In this document: one piece after another, positions 1 to 8,664 of the stretch
How positions within the stretch are numbered: position 1 is the stretch's first letter
Layout: every line of letters starts with the position of its first letter
NCBI GenBank assembly: GCA_910585455.1
Contig: CAJUEL010000022.1
Location: 9,453 to 73,452 of the forward strand
Origin: an uncultured Eisenbergiella sp.
GTDB taxonomy: Bacteria > Bacillota > Clostridia > Lachnospirales > Lachnospiraceae
Direction of reading: 5' to 3'
Length of the DNA: 64,000 nt
Translations under genes and position numbers: made by a program
The notes under the pieces: generated by a model
Seen by the model: the letters and a program-made list of their open reading frames with translations, nothing else
What the model was told of the DNA's origin: nothing
Databases searched by the model: none

Positions 1-1
1 C

Positions 2-163
2 AATCTGACCGGCGTCCGCATCCTGCCCTATCATAATTATGCGGGCTCCAAATATGCTTCCCTGGGCATGGAAAACACATTGCCCAAACAGCTTCCGGCA
101 GCGGAAGAAATCGCGGCGGTGCAGGAGCTGTTTTGGCGCAATGGGATTCCTGTAAGACACTGA
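2..163 (+). CDS. Glycyl-radical enzyme activating protein, C-terminal end (partial)
   Basis: Only the last 53 residues and the stop codon are in the window; the gene enters from the left edge. The visible tail reads LLPYHNYAGSKYASLGME-like (here ILPYHNYAGSKYASLGMEN), the pattern that ends radical-SAM activases of glycyl-radical enzymes of the PflA/YjjW type. These cytoplasmic enzymes use a 4Fe-4S cluster and S-adenosylmethionine to install the glycyl radical on a partner enzyme. The radical-SAM CxxxCxxC motif would lie outside the window, so the partner (pyruvate formate-lyase or another glycyl-radical enzyme) cannot be named. The next gene is on the other strand. Confidence 0.72.
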   Translation, partial: NLTGVRILPYHNYAGSKYASLGMENTLPKQLPAAEEIAAVQELFWRNGIPVRH

Positions 164-219
164 ATCATCGTGCAGGGGCTGAATCTATGCGCTCCTGCAC
201 AGTTGTTATGCGGGCCTGG

Positions 220-672
220 CTAAGCTGTTGCGATTTCTTTCAAATCCTTAAGCGTCCCGTCCAGATTTTCCTTGTGCCAGTTCTTGATGCCGCCCGAAAA
301 CTGCGTAGCATTTATGCCCGACATGCGCCAGTCGCTCAGCTCCTTTTGCTGGGTAGTCAACCGGATCGTATCCGCTCCGGTCTGGATGGTAATGATCGTG
401 TTCAGAAGATCATCGTTTATTTCCACTGATCTGATCCCGTCATAGGAAAGCGTCAGGGATACATCCTTGGTCAGATTTCCCCACAACCGGTCAAAGGGCA
501 GCAGAATCAACTCATGCTCACACAGCTGCATGACATAGAACTCGCAGTTGAAAAAGTCTGCAATTTTTTCGCTGAGATTATCCGGGGCATATTTTACCAC
601 AATACACCGGTTTTCCCGCGGTCGAAAGCCCGCCTCCTGGGCGAATTGCCATATCTTTTTTTCGTTTGCCAT
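220..672 (-). CDS. Hypothetical cytoplasmic protein, 150 aa
   Basis: I do not recognise a named family. There is no signal peptide or membrane segment. The middle (residues 40-110) alternates hydrophobic and charged residues as in a small beta-rich, PH-like fold, and the N-terminus is polar. Two ATGs are adjacent; the second is preferred because GGAGG lies 6 nt upstream, but one residue more is possible. It is the second gene after a LytTR-type repeat on the same strand (718-897 lies between), so it may be co-transcribed with the DUF6440 gene and controlled by the neighbouring two-component system. That regulatory link is inference. Confidence 0.6.
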   Translation of the reverse strand: MANEKKIWQFAQEAGFRPRENRCIVVKYAPDNLSEKIADFFNCEFYVMQLCEHELILLPFDRLWGNLTKDVSLTLSYDGIRSVEINDDLLNTIITIQTGADTIRLTTQQKELSDWRMSGINATQFSGGIKNWHKENLDGTLKDLKEIATA

Positions 673-717
673 CATGTACCTCCGATTAAAAATATTCCGG
701 TCCTGTAAAGGCCTCCG

Positions 718-897
718 TCAGTTGCCAGGGCTGACAACGGGCTTGCCGTCCCGATCAACCAAAACGGTCATGCCGATACCCGAAGCCTTATTATGGGAAC
801 CCATCACATAATTCACCCCTGTTTCCGTATCAACGATGACCTTCACCACATTGACGACGCCCTGAGAGTAAATCTCCACAAAACGATCCTTCGCCAT
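718..897 (-). CDS. DUF6440-like small protein, 59 aa
   Basis: This small gene starts MAKDRFVEIY and carries the features I associate with DUF6440: an RF..IYSQG opening, VDTETGVNY near residue 25 and a GMTVLVDRDGKPV tail. The function of the family is unknown. An excellent AGGAAAGGAGG ribosome site precedes the ATG by 6-7 nt. There is no signal peptide or membrane helix; the protein is probably a compact beta-rich cytoplasmic one. It lies directly downstream, on the same strand, of a pair of LytTR-type direct repeats (1013-1041) and a TATAGT element (975-980), so it is the most likely target of the adjacent LytTR response regulator. Confidence 0.7.
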   Translation of the reverse strand: MAKDRFVEIYSQGVVNVVKVIVDTETGVNYVMGSHNKASGIGMTVLVDRDGKPVVSPGN

Positions 898-974
898 ACG
901 CGCACCTCCTTTCCTATTCCGTTACCATTCCGACACGTCTGAATAGTAACCCCATTCCTTCGTTTGCAGACATT

Positions 975-1041
975 ACTATACCACACCGGCGCAGGCAAAT
1001 GACCGTAACTTCCTAAACGGTAGAAATTCTTCCTAAACAGT
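975..1041 (-). promoter_or_regulatory. Predicted LytTR-type direct repeat and promoter for the DUF6440 gene
   Basis: Reading the minus strand, ACTGTTTAG (1041-1033) and ACCGTTTAG (1021-1013) are direct repeats with a 20-bp start-to-start spacing. The second fits the published AgrA/LytTR half-site consensus completely and the first misses one position. Downstream there is TATAGT (980-975) at -10 but no convincing -35, as expected for an activator-dependent promoter. The site sits just after the LytTR regulator gene and points at the DUF6440 gene. Confidence 0.5.
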
Positions 1042-1062
1042 AAAAGAGAGCCTCACAGGCTC
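1041..1062 (-). terminator. Short hairpin at the end of the LytTR regulator gene
   Basis: On the minus strand GAGCC-TGTGA-GGCTC is followed by TCTTTTA. The stem overlaps the last codons of the response regulator. The stem is short and the U-tract imperfect, so it is at best a weak terminator. Confidence 0.4.
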
Positions 1063-1793
1063 CCTTTCATTTCCTTACGCAGCAACGCTTTCCCGGAACG
1101 GGAAATCAGGCACTCCTTTCCCCTGATTTTCAGCCTGCCGTGTTTCATATCCACCTCTTCTATTTTGTCTGCCGCCACCAGATAGGCGCGGTGAATGCGC
1201 CAAAACCGCTCCCCCAGCTGTGTTTCCAGCTCATTGAGGCTGCCCAGAAAATCTATCCGGCTGTCCACCGTATGGAGCAGAACATGATGGGACGTGGGGG
1301 CGGTCTCAAAAAAGAGAATATCATCCAAAGGAACGTTCCGCGCCATATCGCGCGTCCGCAGAGCAAATATTTCCTTTGGATTTTGGCGTTCTGCCGTTAA
1401 TCGCGTCCAAATGGCGGCAAGGCATGAAGACACGGATTGTTCCAGCTGCCGGTTTTTTACGATATAGTCAAAGGCTTCCAGATGATACTGAAAGGTGCGG
1501 TAGGCCAAATCACCGTAGCCAGTAATATACACCAGCGTGGCATAGGGGTCCAGCCGGCGGATTTCCTGTCCCAGCAAAAAGCCGTCCCAGGTTTCGTTCT
1601 TCAAATCCACATCCAGGAAATAGATTCCCTGTCTGCTTCCAGCCCTCTCCCGCGCATCCAGCAAGGCTTGCGGACTGCCCGCAGAGCAGACGATCTCCAT
1701 ATCCCAGTCTTCCATCAATATTTTCCGCTCCAAAGCAGCCTGTAGCTGCCGGCGGATTTCCGGTTCATCGTCACACAGATAAATGCCGATCAT
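1053..1793 (-). CDS. LytTR-family response regulator (AgrA/LytR type), 246 aa
   Basis: This is a cytoplasmic transcription factor. The N-terminal receiver domain (about residues 1-125) has the acidic pair in YLCDDE near the start and the phosphoacceptor Asp in YFLDVDL near residue 77. A C-terminal LytTR DNA-binding domain (about 140-245) has the ILFFETAPTSHHVLLHT and RIHRAYLVA signatures. It overlaps the upstream histidine kinase gene by 4 nt, so the two are translationally coupled. Family knowledge: LytTR regulators bind paired 9-bp direct repeats, and such a pair is visible just downstream at 1013-1041. The natural signal is unknown; no AgrB/AgrD-like pheromone genes are seen nearby. Confidence 0.9.
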   Translation of the reverse strand: MIGIYLCDDEPEIRRQLQAALERKILMEDWDMEIVCSAGSPQALLDARERAGSRQGIYFLDVDLKNETWDGFLLGQEIRRLDPYATLVYITGYGDLAYRTFQYHLEAFDYIVKNRQLEQSVSSCLAAIWTRLTAERQNPKEIFALRTRDMARNVPLDDILFFETAPTSHHVLLHTVDSRIDFLGSLNELETQLGERFWRIHRAYLVAADKIEEVDMKHGRLKIRGKECLISRSGKALLRKEMKGSL

Positions 1794-3127
1794 GCTGCTC
1801 CTCCGATGGTTAACTCCTGCACGAATATGCCGTTCGCCCAGCTGGTACAGGGCGAAACATTCTTATAACGCGCCAGAATCCGCAGGTAACCAGGCAATCC
1901 AAGCCCCCGCCCCCTGCCCTTTGTGGACCAGCCTTCCTCCCAAAAGCAGGACGGGTCCACCTCTCCATTCCACGAATTGGATATCCGGAGATTCACCCTT
2001 TCCTCCTGCGCCAGCAGGATAATTTCCACCCATGGATGGTCCATTTGTTCCACAGCCTCTGCAGCATTGTCTATTAAAATGCCCAGGCAGCGCACAAAAT
2101 CCCATATGTCCATGCCAACCGCGCTGACAGGATACAGAATCTCCAGGCGGCACTCCACGCCTTTTTCCCGCATGGCGGCCAGTTTGGACAATAAAAGACT
2201 GCGCGCCTGAGGAATCTGCAGATTGCCGATCTGCGTGGATGCCTGTATCTTTTCTCCCAACCGCTGATCAAAGTCCGCATCCAATTCAGACAAAGTGGCG
2301 CGCAGCTGCTCCAGTTCTCCCGATCCCGCCTGTACGGACAATCCTGCCAGCAGATTTTTGTAATCATGGCGGAACGCGCGCACCTCCTGACGGATGGTCT
2401 CAAGGCTCTGCTCATAGAGCTGCTGCTGGGCGATGGCATCCCGCTGCGCCTGTATTTTCCAGACGGCATCAAAGCGCTGCGCCAGATAGACCACAATTCC
2501 TGCCATCAGAGCCACCATTGCCGTCACCATCAGATAATAAAGCACCAGAAACTCTGGCTGTACGCCGTATGACAGGCGGAAAACCACTTCCATGGTCGCT
2601 TCCAGAATAAACAAAAGAAGGGCGCTCTTCCATATATCGGACACGTTATCCAGCACCAGGCGAAACCACTTTCCAAACCATGGCCTTAAAAGCATCAGGG
2701 CAATGACTCCGCTGATGCCTGAATGGAGAACAATCTCTGCGGCAAATGGAATATGATAATTCAATGGAATGATCAGGGACAGCGCGCCGGACAGCGTGGC
2801 ATCCGCCACCTGAAAGATACCTGCCATACAGGTAGCGGCAAAGGCCTGCCAAAACCCGAGCCGCCACGCCCACCGCACCCAAAAGGTACACATGGCAAGA
2901 TTGGCGGCAGAAAGGATGAAATATCGAAAAATCCCTAATTGGGGGGCATGATAGATTGCAGCGGCGAGCAGCGTTGCACAAAATGGGGACAAAAGCAGGG
3001 GCGGCAATTTTTTCATCCGTTTCCACACAGCCTGTTCGTCTGTCACAGCGAACAGATAAATTACCAGCAGCAGATGACCCGCCAGAGTATCCATGAATGT
3101 AAGTAAAAAATCCTGAATAAATTGCAT
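1790..3127 (-). CDS. GHKL-type sensor histidine kinase (AgrC-like), 445 aa
   Basis: This is the membrane partner of the LytTR regulator. About six hydrophobic segments fill residues 1-205, followed by a coiled stretch and a phosphoacceptor region (EVRAFRHDYKNLL). The GHKL ATPase domain has an N-box (LIDNAAEAVEQ) and a G-box (GRGLGLPGYL). The chosen start is MQFIQDFL, because the first transmembrane helix begins directly after it; an in-frame ATG 13 codons upstream (to 3166) is also possible. The architecture is that of AgrC/BlpH-like sensors, which usually detect peptides, but the ligand here is unknown. The gene overlaps the regulator gene by 4 nt. Confidence 0.88.
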   Translation of the reverse strand: MQFIQDFLLTFMDTLAGHLLLVIYLFAVTDEQAVWKRMKKLPPLLLSPFCATLLAAAIYHAPQLGIFRYFILSAANLAMCTFWVRWAWRLGFWQAFAATCMAGIFQVADATLSGALSLIIPLNYHIPFAAEIVLHSGISGVIALMLLRPWFGKWFRLVLDNVSDIWKSALLLFILEATMEVVFRLSYGVQPEFLVLYYLMVTAMVALMAGIVVYLAQRFDAVWKIQAQRDAIAQQQLYEQSLETIRQEVRAFRHDYKNLLAGLSVQAGSGELEQLRATLSELDADFDQRLGEKIQASTQIGNLQIPQARSLLLSKLAAMREKGVECRLEILYPVSAVGMDIWDFVRCLGILIDNAAEAVEQMDHPWVEIILLAQEERVNLRISNSWNGEVDPSCFWEEGWSTKGRGRGLGLPGYLRILARYKNVSPCTSWANGIFVQELTIGGAA

Positions 3128-3199
3128 AGCGTAAGCAGCCTCTTTCCTATATGGTGACATGCCCAAAATGGCATAGAAAGCTTTCCATAATATATCTCA

Positions 3200-4207
3200 T
3201 CAGTATAGCGTTTCTCTTATTTTTCTCATTTCTCTCCAAACATTATCTCCGTAATTGCTTACCAAAACAGAAATGATGTCTTTATCCGGATTATATTCCG
3301 AAATAAAGCTCACGCCCGGATCACATCCCTGAAAATACGCAAGGTCTCTGCCCTTTGGATTATCAATGATCCACACGCCATAGCCATAATATCCTTCTTC
3401 TGCGTCAGCCCCATCTCCGCTCTGTTTCCTGAGCATATCCGAAACAAGCCCTTTTGAGATCAGCTTTCCTCCCAGCAAATGCGTCCAAAAACGAACAATA
3501 TCCTTTACGGTAATAAATGCCCCGCCTGCACCCGTCCCCTTTGCGTCAACCGAAAAAATATTTGTGCGGTATTCATTCGTATCAGGGCAAAAAATATAAT
3601 TGTTCGCACACCTGGCCGGCAACTTATCCAATTCATAATATCCTGTCGCTTTCATGCCACATCTGTCAAAAATATTTTCTTTCAGATATTGGTCAAAATA
3701 CATTCCCGTAACCTTTTCTATCATCATTGCAAGCAAAACATACCCGGAGTTATTATATTGGAATTTTTCACCTTTCGGATACATCATCGGTTTATTGATA
3801 AACAACGGAAGCAAGTCACTGTTATGCCTGATTTTATAATTCGGATAATCGATCCATAATTCTTCATATTCGTCCATAACGCTTTCATCAAAATAATCCG
3901 GAACGCCGGATGTATGATTTAAAAGCTGTTTGACCGTGACATCCCTGTCAATATCGTGAAATGGAATATCCAGCAGCATTCCCAGGGTATCGTCATATTT
4001 TATTCTTTCCTGTTCAATCAGCTGCAAAATTCCTGCCGCAACAAATACCTTTCCCGCTGATGCGCTCGCAAATTTTGTTTCCAACGTATTGGGAATTTCA
4101 TTCGGTAAGTCTGCGAAACCGCTTTCTCTTTCGCATAAAACCCTGTCATTCTGAACAATATAGATATTTCCCCGGAAACCTTCGTCAATCATTTCCTCTA
4201 TGCCCAT
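3200..4207 (-). CDS. Serine beta-lactamase-like hydrolase (class C / DD-peptidase fold), 335 aa
   Basis: This protein has the penicillin-binding-protein fold of the Beta-lactamase (PF00144) family. The nucleophile motif SxxK appears as SAGK near residue 51 in KFASASAGKVFVA. The Tyr motif YxN is YNNSGYVLL near residue 150, and a late glycine-rich YYGYGVWI segment follows. No signal peptide is visible, so it is probably cytoplasmic: an esterase or peptidase rather than a secreted beta-lactamase. The start MGIEEM is chosen because AAAGGAGATG lies about 10 nt upstream; an in-frame ATG 18 codons earlier lacks such a site. The gene stands alone. The substrate is unknown. Confidence 0.82.
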   Translation of the reverse strand: MGIEEMIDEGFRGNIYIVQNDRVLCERESGFADLPNEIPNTLETKFASASAGKVFVAAGILQLIEQERIKYDDTLGMLLDIPFHDIDRDVTVKQLLNHTSGVPDYFDESVMDEYEELWIDYPNYKIRHNSDLLPLFINKPMMYPKGEKFQYNNSGYVLLAMMIEKVTGMYFDQYLKENIFDRCGMKATGYYELDKLPARCANNYIFCPDTNEYRTNIFSVDAKGTGAGGAFITVKDIVRFWTHLLGGKLISKGLVSDMLRKQSGDGADAEEGYYGYGVWIIDNPKGRDLAYFQGCDPGVSFISEYNPDKDIISVLVSNYGDNVWREMRKIRETLY

Positions 4208-4288
4208 TTCAGCACATCTCCTTTTTATGGTTTTTTTCGATTGCACGGAATCATGGACCAAATCACGAAAGGTCCCCGTCCCACGCCT

Positions 4289-5152
4289 TTACAAAAAAGC
4301 GCCCTGGCGCTGCTTTTCACTTCGTGACCAGTCGTCCCTCATATGCCGGCGCACCTCCTCCGGCACACACCGGGACTCTGCGATCTTCTGCAGCGCCTTA
4401 TGCCAGGTAAAAGCATCCAATTCGTTCTTTTTCAGATACCTGTCCGTTTTTTCCGGAAATTTCACATAGCACATGGACACCGCCCAGGCGACCGCCATTT
4501 TCACATAATATCCTTCCTGCTTTATGGCATCAAATACAGGAAATAATCGTTCGATATATGTTTCCGTGATAAAATAATTGAGCAGCATGACCACGCCAAA
4601 CCGGACGGCGTATTCCTCCCGGGAGCGCAGAAAGGGCTGCAGAAATTCCCAGGTTTCCTCCGGATATCCGGCGGTAAATTTAAGTCCAACGCAAAAGCTG
4701 TCGCACAGCGACCAGTTGTCAATACGGGGGACAAAATCCCGGATCAGCGCAAATTGCTCCTCCAATGTAATTTCTTCCTGACCGGAGCGCTTTTTCCTCC
4801 GGATTTTCCCGGACACAGCTGCGCCGCGCTCTTTTGTCCCATGCAGAATGGGCTCTCTGCCTTCTAAAGGTTCCGGCAGCTTCGCTTTTCCTACCAGAAA
4901 TCCCCAAAGCATCACTTCCTCAAAGCAGTTATCCGCGCCGGCTGCCAGCGCCTGCAGATTTTCCCGCCAGTTTTCCCTCGTCAGCGCGCCTGCCAGCTTC
5001 CGCAGCTTCGGCAGACGCACGCCCAGCATATGCGCCGCCGTTCCTGTCAGCTGCGCTTGTCCGGGCTTGCGCAGAAGCTTTCCCGCAAATGCCGCATATT
5101 CCGGTTCTGCCAGCGCAGACAGTGCATCCTTTATCGTTTCATATCGGTTCAT
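4289..5152 (-). CDS. DNA alkylation repair protein, AlkD-like, 287 aa
   Basis: This is an all-helical HEAT-repeat protein of the AlkD/AlkC family, whose members remove N3- and N7-alkylated bases from DNA by wrapping the damaged duplex. The family features visible are MLGVRLPKLRKLA near residue 45, FEEVMLWGFLVGKAK near 80, IDNWSLCDSFC near 145 and WEFLQPFLRSREEYAVRFGVVMLL near 170. About 60 residues at the C-terminus are basic. Length is slightly above the roughly 230 aa of classic AlkD. It lies between two unrelated same-strand genes with 45-80 nt gaps, so an operon is possible but not required. It may equally act on bulky lesions, as some AlkD homologues do. Confidence 0.85.
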   Translation of the reverse strand: MNRYETIKDALSALAEPEYAAFAGKLLRKPGQAQLTGTAAHMLGVRLPKLRKLAGALTRENWRENLQALAAGADNCFEEVMLWGFLVGKAKLPEPLEGREPILHGTKERGAAVSGKIRRKKRSGQEEITLEEQFALIRDFVPRIDNWSLCDSFCVGLKFTAGYPEETWEFLQPFLRSREEYAVRFGVVMLLNYFITETYIERLFPVFDAIKQEGYYVKMAVAWAVSMCYVKFPEKTDRYLKKNELDAFTWHKALQKIAESRCVPEEVRRHMRDDWSRSEKQRQGAFL

Positions 5153-5197
5153 CTTCCACCCCTATGCATGTATCGCAGGCTATTTCGTGGCATTCTC

Positions 5198-5716
5198 TTA
5201 CCCCTCCGCAGCTTCCTTCTCCTGTCGCAAATACGCCGCGTATTCCTTTCCTTCCTCCACGTAATGTCTGGCATTCGCCACATTCGCGGCGGCTTCCTGA
5301 GGGGTGACCCTGCGCATCACCTTCGCGGGGCTGCCCAGCACCATGGAATTATCCGGAATCACCGTGTTTTGCGTGACCAGCGCCCCCGCGCCGATGATGC
5401 AGTTTTTCCCGACCACAGCTCCGTTTAACAGGATCGCGCCCATGCCGACCAGCGTGTTATCTCCGATTTTACAGCCGTGCACAACGGCGCTGTGCCCGAC
5501 CGTCACATTTTCCCCGATCTCCACCACATGGCCGGGATCCACATGTACCACGCAATTGTCCTGTATGTTGCTGCCTGCTCCGATCCGGACGCCGGCCCGC
5601 TCCCCGCGCACCGTCGCATGAAACCAGATGCTGCAATCCTTTCCAATCGTCACATCCCCATATATCGCTGCTCCCGGCGCGATGAATGCGTCCGGATGAA
5701 TTTGCGGTTTTTTCAT
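5198..5716 (-). CDS. Gamma-class carbonic anhydrase-like hexapeptide-repeat protein, 172 aa
   Basis: This is a left-handed beta-helix protein built from imperfect hexapeptide repeats (residues 10-130). The three metal-binding histidines of gamma carbonic anhydrase homologues are recognisable in NCVVHVDPGHVV, VGHSAVVHGC and flanking repeats, and a C-terminal helix packs on the trimer. It matches the YrdA/PaaY/CaiE group in length. Family members are Zn or Fe carbonic anhydrases or of uncertain activity; CO2 hydration is therefore likely but not proven. GGGAGGACGTCAA precedes the ATG. Divergent from the ABC-F gene across about 300 bp. Confidence 0.88.
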   Translation of the reverse strand: MKKPQIHPDAFIAPGAAIYGDVTIGKDCSIWFHATVRGERAGVRIGAGSNIQDNCVVHVDPGHVVEIGENVTVGHSAVVHGCKIGDNTLVGMGAILLNGAVVGKNCIIGAGALVTQNTVIPDNSMVLGSPAKVMRRVTPQEAAANVANARHYVEEGKEYAAYLRQEKEAAEG

Positions 5717-5911
5717 TTGACGTCCTCCCGGCTCTTTCTTCCCTGCCTGTTTCTCAATGCCTCCGCAATGCTTTTATGATATCTGCACGCAGCTATTATA
5801 CCCTGTTTCCCCCTTCCGCACAAGATCAGGCGATGAAAACGACGCGATATATACAAAATGCGGATATTTTACAGGGAAACAGAGAAGAGACGAAATTTAT
5901 CATGAATTTTA

Positions 5912-5940
5912 TTGTAAATAGAAGTACTTTTCTATATAAT
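5912..5940 (+). promoter_or_regulatory. Predicted sigma-A promoter for the ABC-F/APH pair
   Basis: TTGTAA (5912-5917), a 17-bp spacer and TATAAT (5935-5940) precede the ABC-F start by about 75 nt. The roughly 70-nt leader contains the palindrome CCCATCGATGGG and a GGAAT/ATTCC pair but no convincing terminator. The rest of the 5717-6015 gap shows nothing else that I can name. Confidence 0.6.
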
Positions 5941-6015
5941 TGAGATTTGTAACCCATCGATGGGAATGGATCCCGAAAGATTCCAGGATTTATGATTCAG
6001 GTTGAGGAATTTACC

Positions 6016-7572
6016 ATGAGCATTTTAAATGTAGAAAACCTGTCCCATGGCTTCGGAGACAGGGCGATTTTTCATCGCGTATCCTTCCGCCTGCTAAAGG
6101 GGGAGCACATCGGACTGGTCGGCGCCAACGGCGAAGGCAAGTCCACCTTCATGAACATCATCACCGGCAAGCTGCAGCCCGACGAGGGAAAGGTGGAATG
6201 GGCCAAAAAGGTCCGCGTGGGCTATCTGGACCAGCACACCGTTTTGGAAAAAGGAATGACCATCCGCGCAGTCCTGACCTCCGCCTTCGATTTTTTACTG
6301 GAAATGGATCAGGAGCTGAGCCTGATCTATGAAAAAATGGGAGAAGCGGACCCCGATACCTTACAGGAGCTGATGGATGAAGCGGGCACCCTGCAGGACC
6401 TGATGACGATGCATGATTTTTATATGATCGATGCGAAGGTGGAGGAGGTCGGACGGGCGCTGGGGCTTGCGGACATCGGACTGGACCGGGATGTTTCCGA
6501 GCTGTCCGGCGGACAGCGGACGAAGGTCCTTCTTGCAAAGCTCCTTTTGGAAAAACCGGATATCCTGCTGCTGGACGAGCCGACCAACTATCTCGATGTG
6601 GTCCACATCGAATGGCTCAAGCGCTATCTGACCGAATATGAAAACGCTTTTATCCTGATTTCCCACGACATCCCCTTCTTAAACAGCGTGGTGAATATCA
6701 TTTACCATATGGACAATCAGGAGCTTGCCCGCTACGTGGGCGACTACGATAAATTTCAGGAAGTATACGCCATGAAAAAGGCGCAGCAGGACGCCGCATG
6801 GCAGAAGCAGCAAAAGGAAATCGCCGATCTGAAGGATTTCGTGGCGCGCAATAAGGCGCGGGTCGCCACGCGGAATATGGCGATGTCCCGCCAGAAAAAG
6901 CTGGACAAAATGGAGGTGATCGAGCGCGCCCTCGAAAAACCGAAGCCGGAATTTCTGTTTCTGGAGGCTCGCACACCCGGACGCTATATTTTTCAGACGA
7001 ACCAGCTGGTGATCGGCTACGATGAGCCGCTTTCTGCTCCTCTTAATCTGGCGATGGAGCGGGGGCAGAAGATCGTGCTGACCGGCGCCAACGGCATCGG
7101 CAAAACGACGCTGCTAAAGAGCATCCTCGGGCTGATCCCCTGCCTTTCGGGAAATGTTGAGCAGGGCGACTATCTGGAAATCGGCTATTTTGAGCAGGAG
7201 ACGGATCAGAATATTTCCACCACCTGCATCGAAGAAATCTGGCAGGAATTTCCTGCCTACAGCCAGTATGAGGTGCGCTCCGCCCTCGCCAAATGCGGGC
7301 TGACCACGAAGCATATCGAAAGTCAGGTCCGGGTACTTTCCGGCGGCGAGCAGGCGAAGGTGCGCCTGTGTAAGCTCATCAACAAGCCCTCCAATGTGCT
7401 GGTTTTGGACGAGCCCACAAACCATCTCGACGCGGACGCCAAGGCAGAGCTTAAGCGTGCCCTGTCTGCCTACAGGGGCAGCATCCTCATGGTCTGTCAC
7501 GAGCCCGACTTCTATCAGGATTTTGCCACCGCCGTCTGGGATTGTACGAAGTGGACGACAAGGGCGGTATAA
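6016..7572 (+). CDS. ABC-F family ATPase, 518 aa
   Basis: Two ABC cassettes are joined by a linker with no membrane domain, as in ABC-F proteins acting on the ribosome. Walker A motifs are GANGEGKS (residues 36-43) and GANGIGKTT (about 355), signature motifs LSGGQRTK and LSGGEQAK, and Walker B ILLLDEPTN and VLVLDEPTN. A lysine/glutamine-rich linker around residues 250-300 corresponds to the P-site-tRNA interaction motif. The end (WDCTKWTTRAV) is that of the common Firmicutes housekeeping ABC-F group. The start MSIL is chosen over an ATG 8 codons upstream because GAGGAATTTACC precedes it. A kinase gene follows 25 nt later. Antibiotic resistance is possible but not shown by the sequence. Confidence 0.88.
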   Translation: MSILNVENLSHGFGDRAIFHRVSFRLLKGEHIGLVGANGEGKSTFMNIITGKLQPDEGKVEWAKKVRVGYLDQHTVLEKGMTIRAVLTSAFDFLLEMDQELSLIYEKMGEADPDTLQELMDEAGTLQDLMTMHDFYMIDAKVEEVGRALGLADIGLDRDVSELSGGQRTKVLLAKLLLEKPDILLLDEPTNYLDVVHIEWLKRYLTEYENAFILISHDIPFLNSVVNIIYHMDNQELARYVGDYDKFQEVYAMKKAQQDAAWQKQQKEIADLKDFVARNKARVATRNMAMSRQKKLDKMEVIERALEKPKPEFLFLEARTPGRYIFQTNQLVIGYDEPLSAPLNLAMERGQKIVLTGANGIGKTTLLKSILGLIPCLSGNVEQGDYLEIGYFEQETDQNISTTCIEEIWQEFPAYSQYEVRSALAKCGLTTKHIESQVRVLSGGEQAKVRLCKLINKPSNVLVLDEPTNHLDADAKAELKRALSAYRGSILMVCHEPDFYQDFATAVWDCTKWTTRAV

Positions 7573-7597
7573 ACGACAAAAGCGGTTGGAGGCAAAC

Positions 7598-8542
7598 ATG
7601 GCAGAGCATATTACATCCATTCAGGGATACCGATTCATAAGGACAGAGCTGATTGCAAAAGGGATATCAGGAGACAGGAAATACTATCTGGAAACAACAG
7701 ACAGCAAGAGACTTTTGGCGCGGATTTCTGACAGTTCCGAATATGAGCGGAAGCGGTCGGTATACGGGCTGCTCCAAAAGGTGAGCAACATTGGCTTACC
7801 AATGCCCATGCCAGTGGATTTTGGGTATTGTGAGGATGAAAGCGGGATTTATACATTACTCACATGGGTTGACGGGGAAGATGCAGAAAGCGTTTTGCCG
7901 AAGCTTTCTTACAAAGAACAGTACCGATTGGGTGTAGAGGCGGGAAAAATATTAAGAAAGCTTCATGACAACAGCTTGACCGATTTTCGCGAAAGCTGGC
8001 AGCACCGCTATTTTACAGTCATAAAGCCGCGATTGGATGCTTACCGGAATGAAGGTGTTCCCTTTACCGGAAGCGATCAGATTCTGAAGTATCTGGAGGC
8101 GAACAGCCATCTTCTTTGCGATCGCCCGCAGACGCTTCACCATGGGGACTTTCACCTGGGTAATATGGTCATTGACAAAAACGGGCAGCTTCATGTGATT
8201 GACTGGGATACGGCTGATTTTGATAATATCGGGGATCCATGGTATGAATTTCATTGCATCGGAGTGAAAAGACCTGTATTTGCCGCCGGACAGATCGACG
8301 GTTACTTTGCGCATAATGTGCCGGAAATGTTCTGGAAGCTGCTGGCCTTTTATCAGGCCGGAAGCGCAATCACTTCCATCGTCTGGGCAAAATACTTTGC
8401 GCCTGCATGCATGAAGGAAATCATGAAGCTGAATGCAGATATTCTCGATTGGTATGATGGCATGAATCGTATCATTCCGACATGGTATGACAGATGCCCG
8501 CAATCTGCCAAAAGCTGCCGTCCGGCGGATAAACCGGTATGA
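7598..8542 (+). CDS. APH/choline-kinase-fold phosphotransferase, 314 aa
   Basis: This is an aminoglycoside-phosphotransferase-like kinase. The N-lobe has LARISDSSEYERK (possible ATP-contact lysine region); the C-lobe has the catalytic motif LHHGDFHLGNMVID and the metal-binding LHVIDWDTADFDN, then GDPWYEF. GTTGGAGGCAAAC gives a good ribosome site at the ATG, 25 nt after the ABC-F stop, so the two form one transcript. The family phosphorylates aminoglycosides, macrolides, choline, homoserine or sugars; the length and motifs do not allow a choice. Pairing with an ABC-F ATPase makes a drug-related role imaginable, but that is inference only. The stop codon lies inside a 12-bp stem hairpin. Confidence 0.85.
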   Translation: MAEHITSIQGYRFIRTELIAKGISGDRKYYLETTDSKRLLARISDSSEYERKRSVYGLLQKVSNIGLPMPMPVDFGYCEDESGIYTLLTWVDGEDAESVLPKLSYKEQYRLGVEAGKILRKLHDNSLTDFRESWQHRYFTVIKPRLDAYRNEGVPFTGSDQILKYLEANSHLLCDRPQTLHHGDFHLGNMVIDKNGQLHVIDWDTADFDNIGDPWYEFHCIGVKRPVFAAGQIDGYFAHNVPEMFWKLLAFYQAGSAITSIVWAKYFAPACMKEIMKLNADILDWYDGMNRIIPTWYDRCPQSAKSCRPADKPV

Positions 8543-8566
8543 GCGTTTCCCAACCGCTCATACCGG
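8534..8566 (+). terminator. Perfect 12-bp hairpin at the stop codon of the APH gene
   Basis: CCGGTATGAGCG and its exact complement CGCTCATACCGG flank a 9-nt loop. The stem includes the TGA stop (8540-8542). No U-run follows, so it may be an RNA-protecting structure rather than a true terminator. Confidence 0.5.
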
Positions 8567-8595
8567 CCTGCCAATATAATACAATGGCGTCAAAA

Positions 8596-8643
8596 AAATG
8601 GACCGGCTCCCGCCGGCATATCGGAGGAAGCCCGGTCCATTTT
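8596..8643. terminator. Convergent-gene hairpin between the APH and ABC-2 permease genes
   Basis: AAATGGACCGG (8596-8606) pairs with CCGGTCCATTT (8632-8643 region); A-runs precede and T-runs follow, as in a bidirectional rho-independent terminator. The loop is about 25 nt and contains a smaller GCCGGC-like palindrome. It lies between convergent genes. Confidence 0.6.
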
Positions 8644-8664
8644 CTGACTGATCCCACTACAAAT

